Assembly (NCBI RefSeq): GCF_007676705.1
Contig: NZ_VEBF01000003.1
Span: forward strand, 434,001-498,000
Direction of reading: 5' to 3'
From: Paenibacillus xylanexedens
GTDB taxonomy: Bacteria; Bacillota; Bacilli; Paenibacillales; Paenibacillaceae
DNA: 64,000 nt
This document shows, in pieces, positions 15,640 to 23,704 of the stretch. The notes under the pieces were generated by a model that worked only from the letters and a program-made list of their open reading frames with translations, ran no database searches and was not told the origin of the DNA. The position numbers and the translations under genes are program-made. Numbering within the stretch: position 1 is the first letter of the stretch; each line of letters begins with the position of its first letter.

Positions 15640-16470
15640 CTACCTTTTTGCAATGCCATAACGCTCGGATAACGCTTCTCCCAAAATGTTGAACGTAATG
15701 ACCACCAGCAGAATCAATGCACCCGGGTAGATCATTAACTCCGGATGACTGCGAATATAACCCGTTCCTTCATGAATCATGGCGCCCCATTCTGCATTCG
15801 GCGGTTGAATACCGAGTCCGAGGAAGGACAACGCAGATATATCCATAATCGCCCAGCCCATCTCCAGCGTGCCCATCACAACAATGGGACGCTGCACGTT
15901 GGGAATGATATGTCTGCGGATAATCGTCCACGAAGAGGAGCCGCTAATCCGCGCCGCTGCGATGAAGTTCCGTTCCTTCAGACTAACGACCATATTCCGG
16001 CAGATACGTGCATAATACACCCACTGTACCATCATGAGGGCCAGAAGCACCTGCATCAGACCTGGACCAAAGATCCCCACAATACCCAGCACAAGCACCA
16101 GATTCGGAAACGCCATAATGCCTTCACACAAGCGCATCAGCAGACTGTCCACCCAGCCACCAAGGTAACCGGAGATCGAACCCATAATGACACCTATGAG
16201 CAAAGAAGACAGAAAGATCAGGGTAGCAAATCCGAGCGACACCCGCGCGCCATACATCAGCCTGGTGAGATTGTCGCGTCCCAGATGATCCGTTCCAAGC
16301 CAATGCTCAAGCGATGGACTCGCCAGCTTCTGTAACAGATTCACCTTCACAGGGTCATGAGGAGTAATCCATGGGGCTAATAACGCTACCATGAAGAAAA
16401 GCAATATGATTACCGAGCATATCTGGATGGCTCTCTGTCCTTTACATACCGCACGCCATTTGTTTATCAA
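15640..16470 (-). CDS. nikC: Nickel/metallophore-type ABC permease (NikC)
   Basis: The 276-residue membrane subunit has an N-terminal transmembrane helix followed by APWITPHDPVKVNLLQKLASPS and HWLGTDHLGRDNLTRLMYGARVSLG, the DppC/NikC signature, then about five further helices. The EAA loop appears as AAARISGSSSWTIIRRHIIPN. Its ATG overlaps the nikB stop by four bases. Confidence 0.88.
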   Translation of the reverse strand: MINKWRAVCKGQRAIQICSVIILLFFMVALLAPWITPHDPVKVNLLQKLASPSLEHWLGTDHLGRDNLTRLMYGARVSLGFATLIFLSSLLIGVIMGSISGYLGGWVDSLLMRLCEGIMAFPNLVLVLGIVGIFGPGLMQVLLALMMVQWVYYARICRNMVVSLKERNFIAAARISGSSSWTIIRRHIIPNVQRPIVVMGTLEMGWAIMDISALSFLGLGIQPPNAEWGAMIHEGTGYIRSHPELMIYPGALILLVVITFNILGEALSERYGIAKR

Positions 16471-17414
16471 TGTTCTGCCCGTCCTTTCGCTGAAATCCGT
16501 GGGTCCATAACGAGCTGCACCAGATCAACGAGCAGATTGCATACGATGAACAGGCATGCCGCAAGAAAGACATAACATTGTATTACGGGGATATCCCGAT
16601 TAAATATTGCATCGACAAAGTATCGTCCGAACCCAGGCCAGGAAAACACTTGCTCCACAATAATGGTGCCTGTGAGCAGCTTGCCCATACTCATCCCCAT
16701 CCCCGTAATGAGGGGCGATATGGCGATTTTCAGGACATGTTTCAGCATAATGACTCGTTCGCGAATCCCGCGTGTTCTCGCGTACTGTACATATGTCTCC
16801 TGCAATTGCTCCAGTACACTGGAACGCAACAATCGGGTGTAGACCGCAATAAGAATCAAGGAGAGTGTAATCGTAGGCAGAACCAGATTCTCCCACGATC
16901 CACGCCCCTCCACAGGCAGCCAGTCCAGCTTCACTGAGAAAAAGAAGATCAGCAGGTAACCGAGCCAGAACTGCGGAATAGATGCTCCAAAATAGGAAAT
17001 CGCACGGCTGACCATGTCAATCCAGCTATTCTTATACACCGCCGCCAGTATTCCCAAAGGAATACTCACCAAAGCCGATAACAATATACTCCAGAAGGCT
17101 AGTTCAGCCGTAGCGGGAAGCCTTAATTTCACTTCATCCCATACAGGTTTATTGGTGAGATATGAGGTGCCGAAGTCGAGCTTGGCAATCTTCTGAATCG
17201 TATGCACATATTGGGTTAACATAGGCTGATCCAGACCGAACTCATGCCGCTTTTGCGCAAGCAGCTCCGGTGTTGGATAGATATGAGCGGCTGTCAGATA
17301 AGCCTCGGCCGGATCAACCGGCGATATATGAATAAGCGCAAAGGTCACAAGTGTAGCGATAAAAACGATAGGAATGATCGCGATCATTCGTTTACCAATA
17401 TAACCGATCACCAA
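16467..17414 (-). CDS. nikB: Nickel/metallophore-type ABC permease (NikB)
   Basis: A 315-residue DppB/NikB-type permease with an N-terminal helix (RMIAIIPIVFIATLVTFAL), the family block DPAEAYLTAAHIYPTPELL, FGTSYLTNKPVWDEVKLRLPAT, and the EAA loop YVQYARTRGIRERVIMLKHVLK. GTG 17414 follows GGGAGG. It forms the membrane channel with NikC. It lies 53 bases downstream of nikA. Confidence 0.88.
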   Translation of the reverse strand: MVIGYIGKRMIAIIPIVFIATLVTFALIHISPVDPAEAYLTAAHIYPTPELLAQKRHEFGLDQPMLTQYVHTIQKIAKLDFGTSYLTNKPVWDEVKLRLPATAELAFWSILLSALVSIPLGILAAVYKNSWIDMVSRAISYFGASIPQFWLGYLLIFFFSVKLDWLPVEGRGSWENLVLPTITLSLILIAVYTRLLRSSVLEQLQETYVQYARTRGIRERVIMLKHVLKIAISPLITGMGMSMGKLLTGTIIVEQVFSWPGFGRYFVDAIFNRDIPVIQCYVFLAACLFIVCNLLVDLVQLVMDPRISAKGRAEH

Positions 17415-17467
17415 ACGTTCCTCCCTTTTATCAAGCTACATGACCTTACCACTCTCAAAGTCATTAC

Positions 17468-19102
17468 TTAATAATTTCCCAATTCAATGCCCACAAACGG
17501 ATTTTCATCACGGTTCGCCGGGAAAATAAAGTTGGAGATTTTCTTCTGATATACAGCCGTTTTCTTAATATAAGAGATCGGTACGATCGCCGATTGCTCC
17601 TGAAGTGTTTTCAGGATGGAGCCATATAGCTCTTGGCGTTTCGTCTCGTCTGTGGATGACAGGGCTGCATGTACTTGATCGTCCAGTTCCTTTTTCATCG
17701 GCAACGCACTCAAGGTCTCGGAAATCCCGAATCCAGGGCTTGCTACAACATTAATGAAGGAATGTGGATCATATGGCGCACCATAGTTGTACCAGAAATA
17801 CAGGTCGAAATCATTGGCTTTCAAACGCTTGATCTGTACAGTCAGTTCCAGTCCAGTGAGGTTCACCTTAACCCCAAGCTCGCTCCATTCCGCCTGAATG
17901 GTCTCAGCCATTGCTTTCTGAATCGGGTCCGTCTTGTCAAAAATCATCTCAAAATCAAGCTGCTGACCGTCTTTCTCACGAACCGTGCCACCTGCAGGCA
18001 GCTTCCAGCCCGCTTCATCCAGTAAAGCTTTGGATTTCTCCACGTCATACGTGATCGGTTCCAAGTCTACATTAGTGTACGGATAGTTTTTGGACAATAC
18101 GGTATCGGCTGGTTCTTCCAAACCGGAAGTGACGCCTTCCACCATCGCCTTTTTGTTGAATCCTTGCTGGAGCGCCATCCGTACTCTGACATCGGACATC
18201 TTCGGATTGGAAGAGTTCAGCAACAGACTGCGAGTTCCCACAGGATCAGACAATTGGGTTACATACTCATCGTTGTCACGAAGTTGTTGGAATGCATCCA
18301 GGCTGATCACACCTTCACCGTAGATCAGGTCGAGATCACCTTTTTCAAAAGCAAGGACACGGGTCTCCCCATCAGGAATGATCTTAACCGTAATCTGATC
18401 TACTTTCGGTGCTGTTCCCCAATAATTCGGGTTACGCTTGAAGACGGCATATTCGTCCTGCTTGTATTCAGCCAGCATCCACGGGCCCGTTCCAACCGGC
18501 TCTTTGATGCCTTGGGAAGTATCTCCGTCATCCGGGAATCCAGCTTCACCCAGGAAGCGGAAAGGACGAACTACAGATAAATCCTGCAAGACCGGATAAT
18601 ACGGCTCTGTGAGTGTCAACCGGAAAGTCTGATCGTCCACAACCTCCGTCTTGTCGAGCACGCCTACAATGCCCAGCCAGCTATGTGTATCTTTATTTTT
18701 CATAACAGCATCAAAATTCTTTTTCACAATCTCAGCATTAAATGGCGTACCATCTGAGAATTTCACACCTTGGCGAAGCTTGAATGTATATACTTTGCCG
18801 TCATCGGAGATGGTCCATGATTCTGCCAGGGCAGGTTCCAGTTTTCCGTCCTTCTGGTAACTGATCAGCGGCTCATAGAGCATGGATTGAGCAAATAATT
18901 GCGAAGGATTATACGTATGCGGATTCATTGTACCGATATCACGTGGCCATGACATCGTAATCGACTTCGTAGAAGTTTGATCCGAAGCAGCAGATGAGGA
19001 TTGATCTGCACTTCCTGTATTGCTGCAGCCCACGATAACCAATAGCAACAAGAGCATAGTTGCCAATGTGAGAGCCGAAGATTTGCGATGTTGTACAGAC
19101 AT
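17468..19102 (-). CDS. nikA: Nickel/metallophore-binding lipoprotein of an ABC importer (NikA/CntA type)
   Basis: The 544-residue binding protein has a signal peptide ending in the lipobox VIVGC (Cys26). The mature protein follows the NikA pattern closely: DIGTMNPHTYNPSQLFAQSMLYEPL, LAESWTISDDGK, VKFSDGTPFNAE, PVGTGPWMLAEYKQDEYAVFKRNPNYWG and WYNYGAPYDPHSF. NikA-type proteins bind nickel through a chelator, and CntA relatives bind opine metallophores. ATG 19102 follows AAGGGG; the longer open frame would translate the Fur box and is rejected. The operon nikABCDE is Fur-controlled by its promoter. Confidence 0.88.
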   Translation of the reverse strand: MSVQHRKSSALTLATMLLLLLVIVGCSNTGSADQSSSAASDQTSTKSITMSWPRDIGTMNPHTYNPSQLFAQSMLYEPLISYQKDGKLEPALAESWTISDDGKVYTFKLRQGVKFSDGTPFNAEIVKKNFDAVMKNKDTHSWLGIVGVLDKTEVVDDQTFRLTLTEPYYPVLQDLSVVRPFRFLGEAGFPDDGDTSQGIKEPVGTGPWMLAEYKQDEYAVFKRNPNYWGTAPKVDQITVKIIPDGETRVLAFEKGDLDLIYGEGVISLDAFQQLRDNDEYVTQLSDPVGTRSLLLNSSNPKMSDVRVRMALQQGFNKKAMVEGVTSGLEEPADTVLSKNYPYTNVDLEPITYDVEKSKALLDEAGWKLPAGGTVREKDGQQLDFEMIFDKTDPIQKAMAETIQAEWSELGVKVNLTGLELTVQIKRLKANDFDLYFWYNYGAPYDPHSFINVVASPGFGISETLSALPMKKELDDQVHAALSSTDETKRQELYGSILKTLQEQSAIVPISYIKKTAVYQKKISNFIFPANRDENPFVGIELGNY

Positions 19103-19129
19103 GGATGTTGAACCCCTTTTCTCTATTTC

Positions 19130-19146
19130 ATGATAATGATTATCAT
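19130..19146. promoter_or_regulatory. Fur box upstream of nikA
   Basis: ATGATAATGATTATCAT is a perfect 8-1-8 palindrome containing the 7-1-7 Fur consensus TGATAATNATTATCA. It lies 12 bases downstream of the -10 and 27 bases before the nikA start, a position that blocks transcription when occupied. Confidence 0.85.
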
Positions 19147-19158
19147 ATTCATCCATTA

Positions 19159-19187
19159 AGAATAGGCAGGAGCCCTCCTTTTGTCAA
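19159..19187 (-). promoter_or_regulatory. SigA-type promoter of the nik operon
   Basis: On the minus strand TTGACA (19182-19187) and TATTCT (19159-19164) are 17 bases apart. The Fur box overlaps the expected early transcribed region. Confidence 0.7.
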
Positions 19188-19224
19188 CAAAATTCGACAT
19201 GGTATGTGTTGTTACTAAAATAGC

Positions 19225-19255
19225 CAAAAAACCTTTCCTGTGGGAGGAAAGGCTT
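19225..19255 (-). terminator. Terminator at the end of the mannan operon
   Basis: On the minus strand AAGCCTTTCC and GGAAAGGTTTTTT form a hairpin with a T run, 142 bases after the GH113 stop and before the nik promoter region. It would end the operon that starts at 25018. Confidence 0.65.
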
Positions 19256-19397
19256 CTTGATCTGAAAATGAATTACAACTGGAAAAATAAGCTCCACCAT
19301 AAACTGCTATTCCTTGCTCACAGCATGGAAATCACGAAAGTACATATGCAGATATATCACTGAGATTCATCTTCACATATACCTTCTTGTTTCTCGT

Positions 19398-20339
19398 TTA
19401 CATTTCTACAGTGATGCCTTCATAGAACCGACGAATAACCTTCTCCGCGGGCTTACCATACACCCCATATCCGTCATCGGTCAGCGCATCCTTCTCCGCG
19501 TGCAGATGTGCACTCCAATCCCACAGACCGAATCCGCGAACCCAGTCACGCTGACTGACATGCCGGAACATCGCCTCATAGAAACGCTCCTGTTCCTCCG
19601 CGCTTACTTCGCCTTCCAGCCCCCAATCGTTTGGAACCTGGGCCGATCCACTGCGGCTGGGACAGCCTGCTTCCGCGAAGAAAAAGGGTTTGCCATAGGG
19701 AGCAATCGCCTGCTCAATTCGATCCAGCTGTGCCTCCCAATCTCCGATGGGGTAATACCCACTGGAAGAGATCACGTCCACAGCATCCCACCACTTCACA
19801 TGGCCTTCCTGATACTTGTCTGTGTTGTATGACACCAGCCCAGTATACACTTCACGCACACCGGCGATCACCTCGCGCCACTCTTGATCCCGACGCTCGG
19901 ATTGCACCATCTCACAACCTACAATGAACATCTCACACTTTTCCTGCTCTGCAATCGCTGCATAATGCTTCTGAAATGCCGTGTAGCTGCGGAACCAATC
20001 CTTCCACTTCGGCTCACACGGCACATCGATATCAAAAAAGTTAATATGTGCACGCCATGTGCCATCGGTGCAGTTGACGGTTGGTTTCAGAATGACACGC
20101 AGCCCGAGTGTACGGGCATATCGCATCATGTCGACCAGTTCATCATCCTCGATCAGATGTTCACCCCGATACTTGACCTCTACCGCCTGCGGATGATCCT
20201 GATGTGCCGCCAGTGCAAAAATAACATGTGAACTGCCTGTACGTTCGGCCATCAGGCGCAAGGATTCTTTGGCCTTCGGCTTGCGGAAGTCACCCTTGCC
20301 ACTCATCCAGCCAAATGTAAATCCCTTAATATAATCCAT
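19398..20339 (-). CDS. GH113 beta-mannanase
   Basis: This 313-residue glycoside hydrolase has no signal peptide, so it acts in the cytoplasm on imported manno-oligosaccharides. It begins DYIKGFTFGW, as GH113 enzymes do. The likely acid/base is Glu143 in FIVGCEMVQ and the nucleophile Glu223 in FFFAEAGCPSRSG; both sit at the ends of predicted barrel strands. A DYWW-like VKWWDAVDVISSSGYYP segment lines the site. ATG 20339 is eight bases after GGGGAG; an ATG six bases earlier is too close. Neighbours are a GH130 phosphorylase and a sugar importer, which fits mannan breakdown. Confidence 0.82.
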   Translation of the reverse strand: MDYIKGFTFGWMSGKGDFRKPKAKESLRLMAERTGSSHVIFALAAHQDHPQAVEVKYRGEHLIEDDELVDMMRYARTLGLRVILKPTVNCTDGTWRAHINFFDIDVPCEPKWKDWFRSYTAFQKHYAAIAEQEKCEMFIVGCEMVQSERRDQEWREVIAGVREVYTGLVSYNTDKYQEGHVKWWDAVDVISSSGYYPIGDWEAQLDRIEQAIAPYGKPFFFAEAGCPSRSGSAQVPNDWGLEGEVSAEEQERFYEAMFRHVSQRDWVRGFGLWDWSAHLHAEKDALTDDGYGVYGKPAEKVIRRFYEGITVEM

Positions 20340-20395
20340 ATGCATTGCTCCCCAGTGTTCCTGTTCACTTAATGTAAATTCAATGACCGAATATA

Positions 20396-20480
20396 TACAC
20401 TTCCACTACGATTGCAGGACCATCTTCCGATCGCCGTTATGCGACCACTTCGATTCTTCAGATTGGTTCTGCAATTTCAC
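20396..20480 (+). repeat. Copy C of the dispersed element, internally deleted (about 85 bp)
   Basis: It keeps the left part (ATTGCAGGACCATCTTCCGA through GCCGTTAT) and the right part (CTTCAGATTGGTTCTGCA) of copy A but lacks the two central hairpins. It ends next to the GH130 stop and lies 56 bases before the GH113 start. Confidence 0.75.
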
Positions 20481-20485
20481 TTCAA

Positions 20486-21523
20486 TTACAGCTTGCCCTC
20501 TTCATGGTCTCCGGCGATGACTTCGTCCGTCTCGATCACATAGTTCACGATCTCTTCGATGGTGGTGTAAGCCACGCCAACATATGTGTCGGCAGCGCCG
20601 TAATAGATAGCGATATGCCCAGTTTCTGCATCATGCAACGTTGCGCATGGGAAGATGACGTTATCAACGAAGCCTTGCTCCTCGTACCATTTTTCCGGTG
20701 TCAGCACGAAGTTGGAGGAGCGATATTTCACTTTGGATGGTTCATCCAGATCCAGAATAACCGCACCCATGCTATATACCAATCCGTTACAGGTCCCAGT
20801 GACGCCGTGGTAGAACATCAGCCAGCCTTCGGACGTTTCGATCGGAGCAGGACCGCCACCAATTTTGACCGATTGCCACCAGCCCTGACCGCCTTTGCTC
20901 ATCACATGACGGTGCTTGCCCCAGTACACAAGATCCGGGCTTTCGCTCAGGAAAATGTCTCCGAATGGGGTATGTCCACTGTCACTTGGTCTGGACAACA
21001 TCACATAGTTATCCTTGATTTTGCGCGGGAACAATACGCCATTACGGTTGAATGGCAGCATTGGATTTTCGAGGCGGACAAACGTTTTGAAGTCATCTGT
21101 TTTGGCCAGGCCCAGTGCTGCGCCGTAGAAGTCTGTACACCAGATGATGTAATACGTATCCTCGACTTTGACCAAACGTGGATCGTACGCATAATTCGGC
21201 ATAAACGGATCGCCATTCTCATCTACAAATGCAATGCGCTCTTCCTCAATCGTCCACTCCAAACCGTCCTTACTCGCTCCCATGTGAAGGTGCGGACGGC
21301 CATTAACGGTTTCAGCACGGAATACCCCAATGAATTTCCCTTCATACGGTACAACGGCACTGTTAAAAATGCGGGCAACGCCTTTGACCGGATTACGCGG
21401 AACCACTGGATTCGCCGAGTGTCTCCATACCGGGCCTTCCGTTCCCTCCGGTTTGTTCTCCCACGGCATATTCGGCAAAGCGTCCCCAACAATGTGTACG
21501 TTTTTCGTTTCGGCAACTGACAT
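20486..21523 (-). CDS. GH130 beta-mannoside phosphorylase (subfamily 2-like)
   Basis: The 345-residue enzyme has the five-bladed GH130 pattern: VKGVARIFNSAVVPYEGKFIGVFRAE, then FMPNYAYDPRLVKVEDTYYI containing the catalytic aspartate of the DPR motif, GRxG-type phosphate residues in RPSDSGHTPFGDIF, and KIGGGPAPIETSEGWLMFYHGV. Such enzymes release mannose 1-phosphate from beta-1,4-manno-oligosaccharides using phosphate. ATG 21523 is eight bases after AAGGGAG. It lies between the importer permease and GH113 genes. A role on mannosyl-GlcNAc of N-glycans is an alternative, less likely beside a mannanase. Confidence 0.85.
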   Translation of the reverse strand: MSVAETKNVHIVGDALPNMPWENKPEGTEGPVWRHSANPVVPRNPVKGVARIFNSAVVPYEGKFIGVFRAETVNGRPHLHMGASKDGLEWTIEEERIAFVDENGDPFMPNYAYDPRLVKVEDTYYIIWCTDFYGAALGLAKTDDFKTFVRLENPMLPFNRNGVLFPRKIKDNYVMLSRPSDSGHTPFGDIFLSESPDLVYWGKHRHVMSKGGQGWWQSVKIGGGPAPIETSEGWLMFYHGVTGTCNGLVYSMGAVILDLDEPSKVKYRSSNFVLTPEKWYEEQGFVDNVIFPCATLHDAETGHIAIYYGAADTYVGVAYTTIEEIVNYVIETDEVIAGDHEEGKL

Positions 21524-21568
21524 TTTCATTTCTCCCTTCGGTTAGGCTTTATGAAATGAATACTAAAA

Positions 21569-21755
21569 TTACACTAGACCACTTTGATGACAGAACAACC
21601 TTCCGATCGCCGTTATCCCCAGATTTTTTTGATACCCTTATGAAAGGGGGAAATCCGGGGATAGCGTATGCTTACGGAGCGAGCTTTCTTTCAGAAAGCT
21701 TTTAGCGCCCCCTCCGTTTCCCCAGCTTTTTTCTGTCCTCTTCGTTTCTGTGTAT
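21569..21755 (+). repeat. Copy D of the dispersed structured element (187 bp)
   Basis: It begins TTACACTAGACCACTTTG and ends TCGTTTCTGTGTA, with ACAGAA and TTCTGT as inner terminal pairs. Hairpin 1 pairs ATCCCCAGATTT with AAATCCGGGGAT; hairpin 2 pairs ACGGAG with CTCCGT and AGCTTTC with GAAAGCT. It sits inside the mannan operon, between the permease stop and 45 bases before the GH130 start. Confidence 0.85.
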
Positions 21756-21790
21756 TCTCATATGCATTTCATATAGCCTTTCGTGTTTTT

Positions 21791-22630
21791 TTATTTAACG
21801 GAGCCTTGCGCGAAGCCGTTGTAGATGTACTTCTGTAGTAGCAGGAAGATGATCATCGTTGGAATAATGGCGATCATGATGCCGGCGCTGATCACTTCCC
21901 ACTGCGATCCGAACGGTCCCTTGAATTTGAACAAGGCGGTGGATATGACCTGTAGATCGGTCTTCGGCATGTACAGGAACGGTGTGTAGAAATCGTTATA
22001 GATGTTCACACCCTTCACGATAATGACCGTTACAATGGCCGGCTTCAGCAGTGGTAGAATGATTTTCCAGTAGATCGTGAAGTACGAAGCGCCATCCAGC
22101 ATGGCGGATTCATCCAGTGCACTTGAGATGGAACCCAGGAACTGCAGGAAAATATAAACCGCGATGATATCTGTACCCAGGTACATTACAATGGCTGCCC
22201 AGCGCGTGTTGAACAGGTCGAGGGCGTTGATGATCTGGAATGTGGCAACCTGCGTCGTAACACTTGGAATCAGGGTAGCGAGCAGGAATGCAGCGACCAT
22301 GATTTTCTTGCCTTTGAATTTGAAACGATCCAGCACATACGCGATCATGGAACCCGTTAAGGTTGCACCTATAATGGAGATGATCAGGATAATAATCGTA
22401 TTTTTGAATCCGACCAGCATGTTGCCATCCACAAAAGCCTTCGTATAATTCGCAAAGTTCAGCCAGTTGGCTGGCGGGGCAAGCGGGCTGCTGGTAGCGT
22501 ATTCTGCATTGGTTTTGAGAGATGCAAACAGGATGACCACGATGGGTAACAGCGCGATAAACGCCGCAAGAACCAGGGAAGCATATTTAACCACGCTCGC
22601 AAGGGTGTATTTGAATTGGTTCACGTTCAT
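21791..22630 (-). CDS. Sugar ABC importer permease (MalG type)
   Basis: A 279-residue membrane protein with six hydrophobic segments and the MalG-type EAA loop ESAMLDGASYFTIYWKIILPLLKP at about residues 175-198. It ends in the FAQGSVK motif common to this family. Its ATG overlaps the preceding permease stop by four bases. With the other permease and the binding lipoprotein it forms the importer of the mannan locus; the ATPase is not in the window and is probably a shared MsmX-like protein. Confidence 0.9.
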   Translation of the reverse strand: MNVNQFKYTLASVVKYASLVLAAFIALLPIVVILFASLKTNAEYATSSPLAPPANWLNFANYTKAFVDGNMLVGFKNTIIILIISIIGATLTGSMIAYVLDRFKFKGKKIMVAAFLLATLIPSVTTQVATFQIINALDLFNTRWAAIVMYLGTDIIAVYIFLQFLGSISSALDESAMLDGASYFTIYWKIILPLLKPAIVTVIIVKGVNIYNDFYTPFLYMPKTDLQVISTALFKFKGPFGSQWEVISAGIMIAIIPTMIIFLLLQKYIYNGFAQGSVK

Positions 22631-23514
22631 TCCTCCCCTTTCATGGTGACGCGCTGAACGAGCGTAACGAGAATAACGATCAAGAGCAGCACCACAGCCA
22701 TGGCGGATGCCAGTCCCAGCTTGCCATATTTAAACGCCAAATGAACCGTCTGGATTACAAATGTCATACTGCCGTTGGAACCATCGGTCATGATATATGG
22801 AATATCGAACGCACTAATTGCGCCGCTAATCGCCAAGATCAGGTTGAGCTGCAGGATGCGTGTAATGCTTGGCAGGATGATGTGGCGGAATTGCTGCCAG
22901 CGATTGGCACCATCAATATCGGATGCTTCATACACATCCTTCGGAATGGAGGAGATTGCACCCAGGAAAATGATAAAGTTGAAGCCCATGTATCTCCATA
23001 CCGAGGCACCTGCGAGTGACACGTTAATAATATTCGGGTTACCGAGCCAGAGCTGCGTGTATTGTCCCAGCCCTACAGCATGCATGAGCATATCGAGTGT
23101 ACCGTCCGGTTTGAAGAAAAAGAGGAAGATAAAACCGATGGCTACCCCATTCAGCAAATAAGGGAAGAACAGTATGCCTTTGAAGAAGTTTTTGCCTCGA
23201 ACTTTGAAACTCAGAATCGTGGCAAAGTAAAGCGCCAAGCCCATCTGTAAGAACGTAGCCACGAAGTAGTACAAGCTGACAATAAATACTTTGAAATATT
23301 CGGGATCACTGAATATGCGCGTGTAGTTCTCAAAGCCAACATAATCGAACCTTTTACTGTATCCGTTCCAATCGGTGAAACTGTATTTGAACATGTTGAT
23401 GACTGGTAAGTATGCAAACGTGAACAGCAACGCCAGCGGAATAATTGAGAAGGCACAGATGATAAATATGCGTTGCGCTGAGTAGCCCCAATTCGAAAGT
23501 TTTAAGTACTTCAT
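22627..23514 (-). CDS. Sugar ABC importer permease (MalF type)
   Basis: The 295-residue permease has an N-terminal helix, the YSFTDWNGYSKRFDYVGFENY periplasmic entry motif, and the EAA loop EASDIDGANRWQQFRHIILPSI at about residues 195-216. ATG 23514 is ten bases after GGAGG. It is separated from the binding-protein gene by 190 bases containing a stem-loop, a usual place for segmental mRNA stabilisation. Confidence 0.9.
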   Translation of the reverse strand: MKYLKLSNWGYSAQRIFIICAFSIIPLALLFTFAYLPVINMFKYSFTDWNGYSKRFDYVGFENYTRIFSDPEYFKVFIVSLYYFVATFLQMGLALYFATILSFKVRGKNFFKGILFFPYLLNGVAIGFIFLFFFKPDGTLDMLMHAVGLGQYTQLWLGNPNIINVSLAGASVWRYMGFNFIIFLGAISSIPKDVYEASDIDGANRWQQFRHIILPSITRILQLNLILAISGAISAFDIPYIMTDGSNGSMTFVIQTVHLAFKYGKLGLASAMAVVLLLIVILVTLVQRVTMKGEE

Positions 23515-23600
23515 GCTCTCCACACCTCCAAGCGGTTCTCCCGCCTATATATCGAAAGACTCCCGTCCAATGGAATTCTGGCGGAACAACTGCCGAGGAA

Positions 23601-23637
23601 GAGCATCTGGCATCATGCTTCCGAGTACCAGATGCTC
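23601..23637 (-). other. Intercistronic stem-loop between binding protein and permease genes
   Basis: GAGCATCTGG and CCAGATGCTC pair perfectly over ten bases with a 17-base loop and no T run. It lies after the binding-protein stop, where such hairpins often protect the upstream message so that binding protein exceeds permease. Confidence 0.6.
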
Positions 23638-23704
23638 CGTTTATACATGGACTTACATGCCCTCCGCAGTCCGTTTACCGCCAGATTCACTTAGGTCATT
23701 CTCG

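Noticed and set aside
19103..19156. N-terminal extension of NikA
   Set aside because: The extra codons translate the Fur box and the leader; ATG 19102 has the ribosome site and starts directly before the signal peptide.
20504..21520. A 338-codon open frame on the plus strand
   Set aside because: It is antisense to the GH130 gene, which has clear family motifs; the frame shows no domain.
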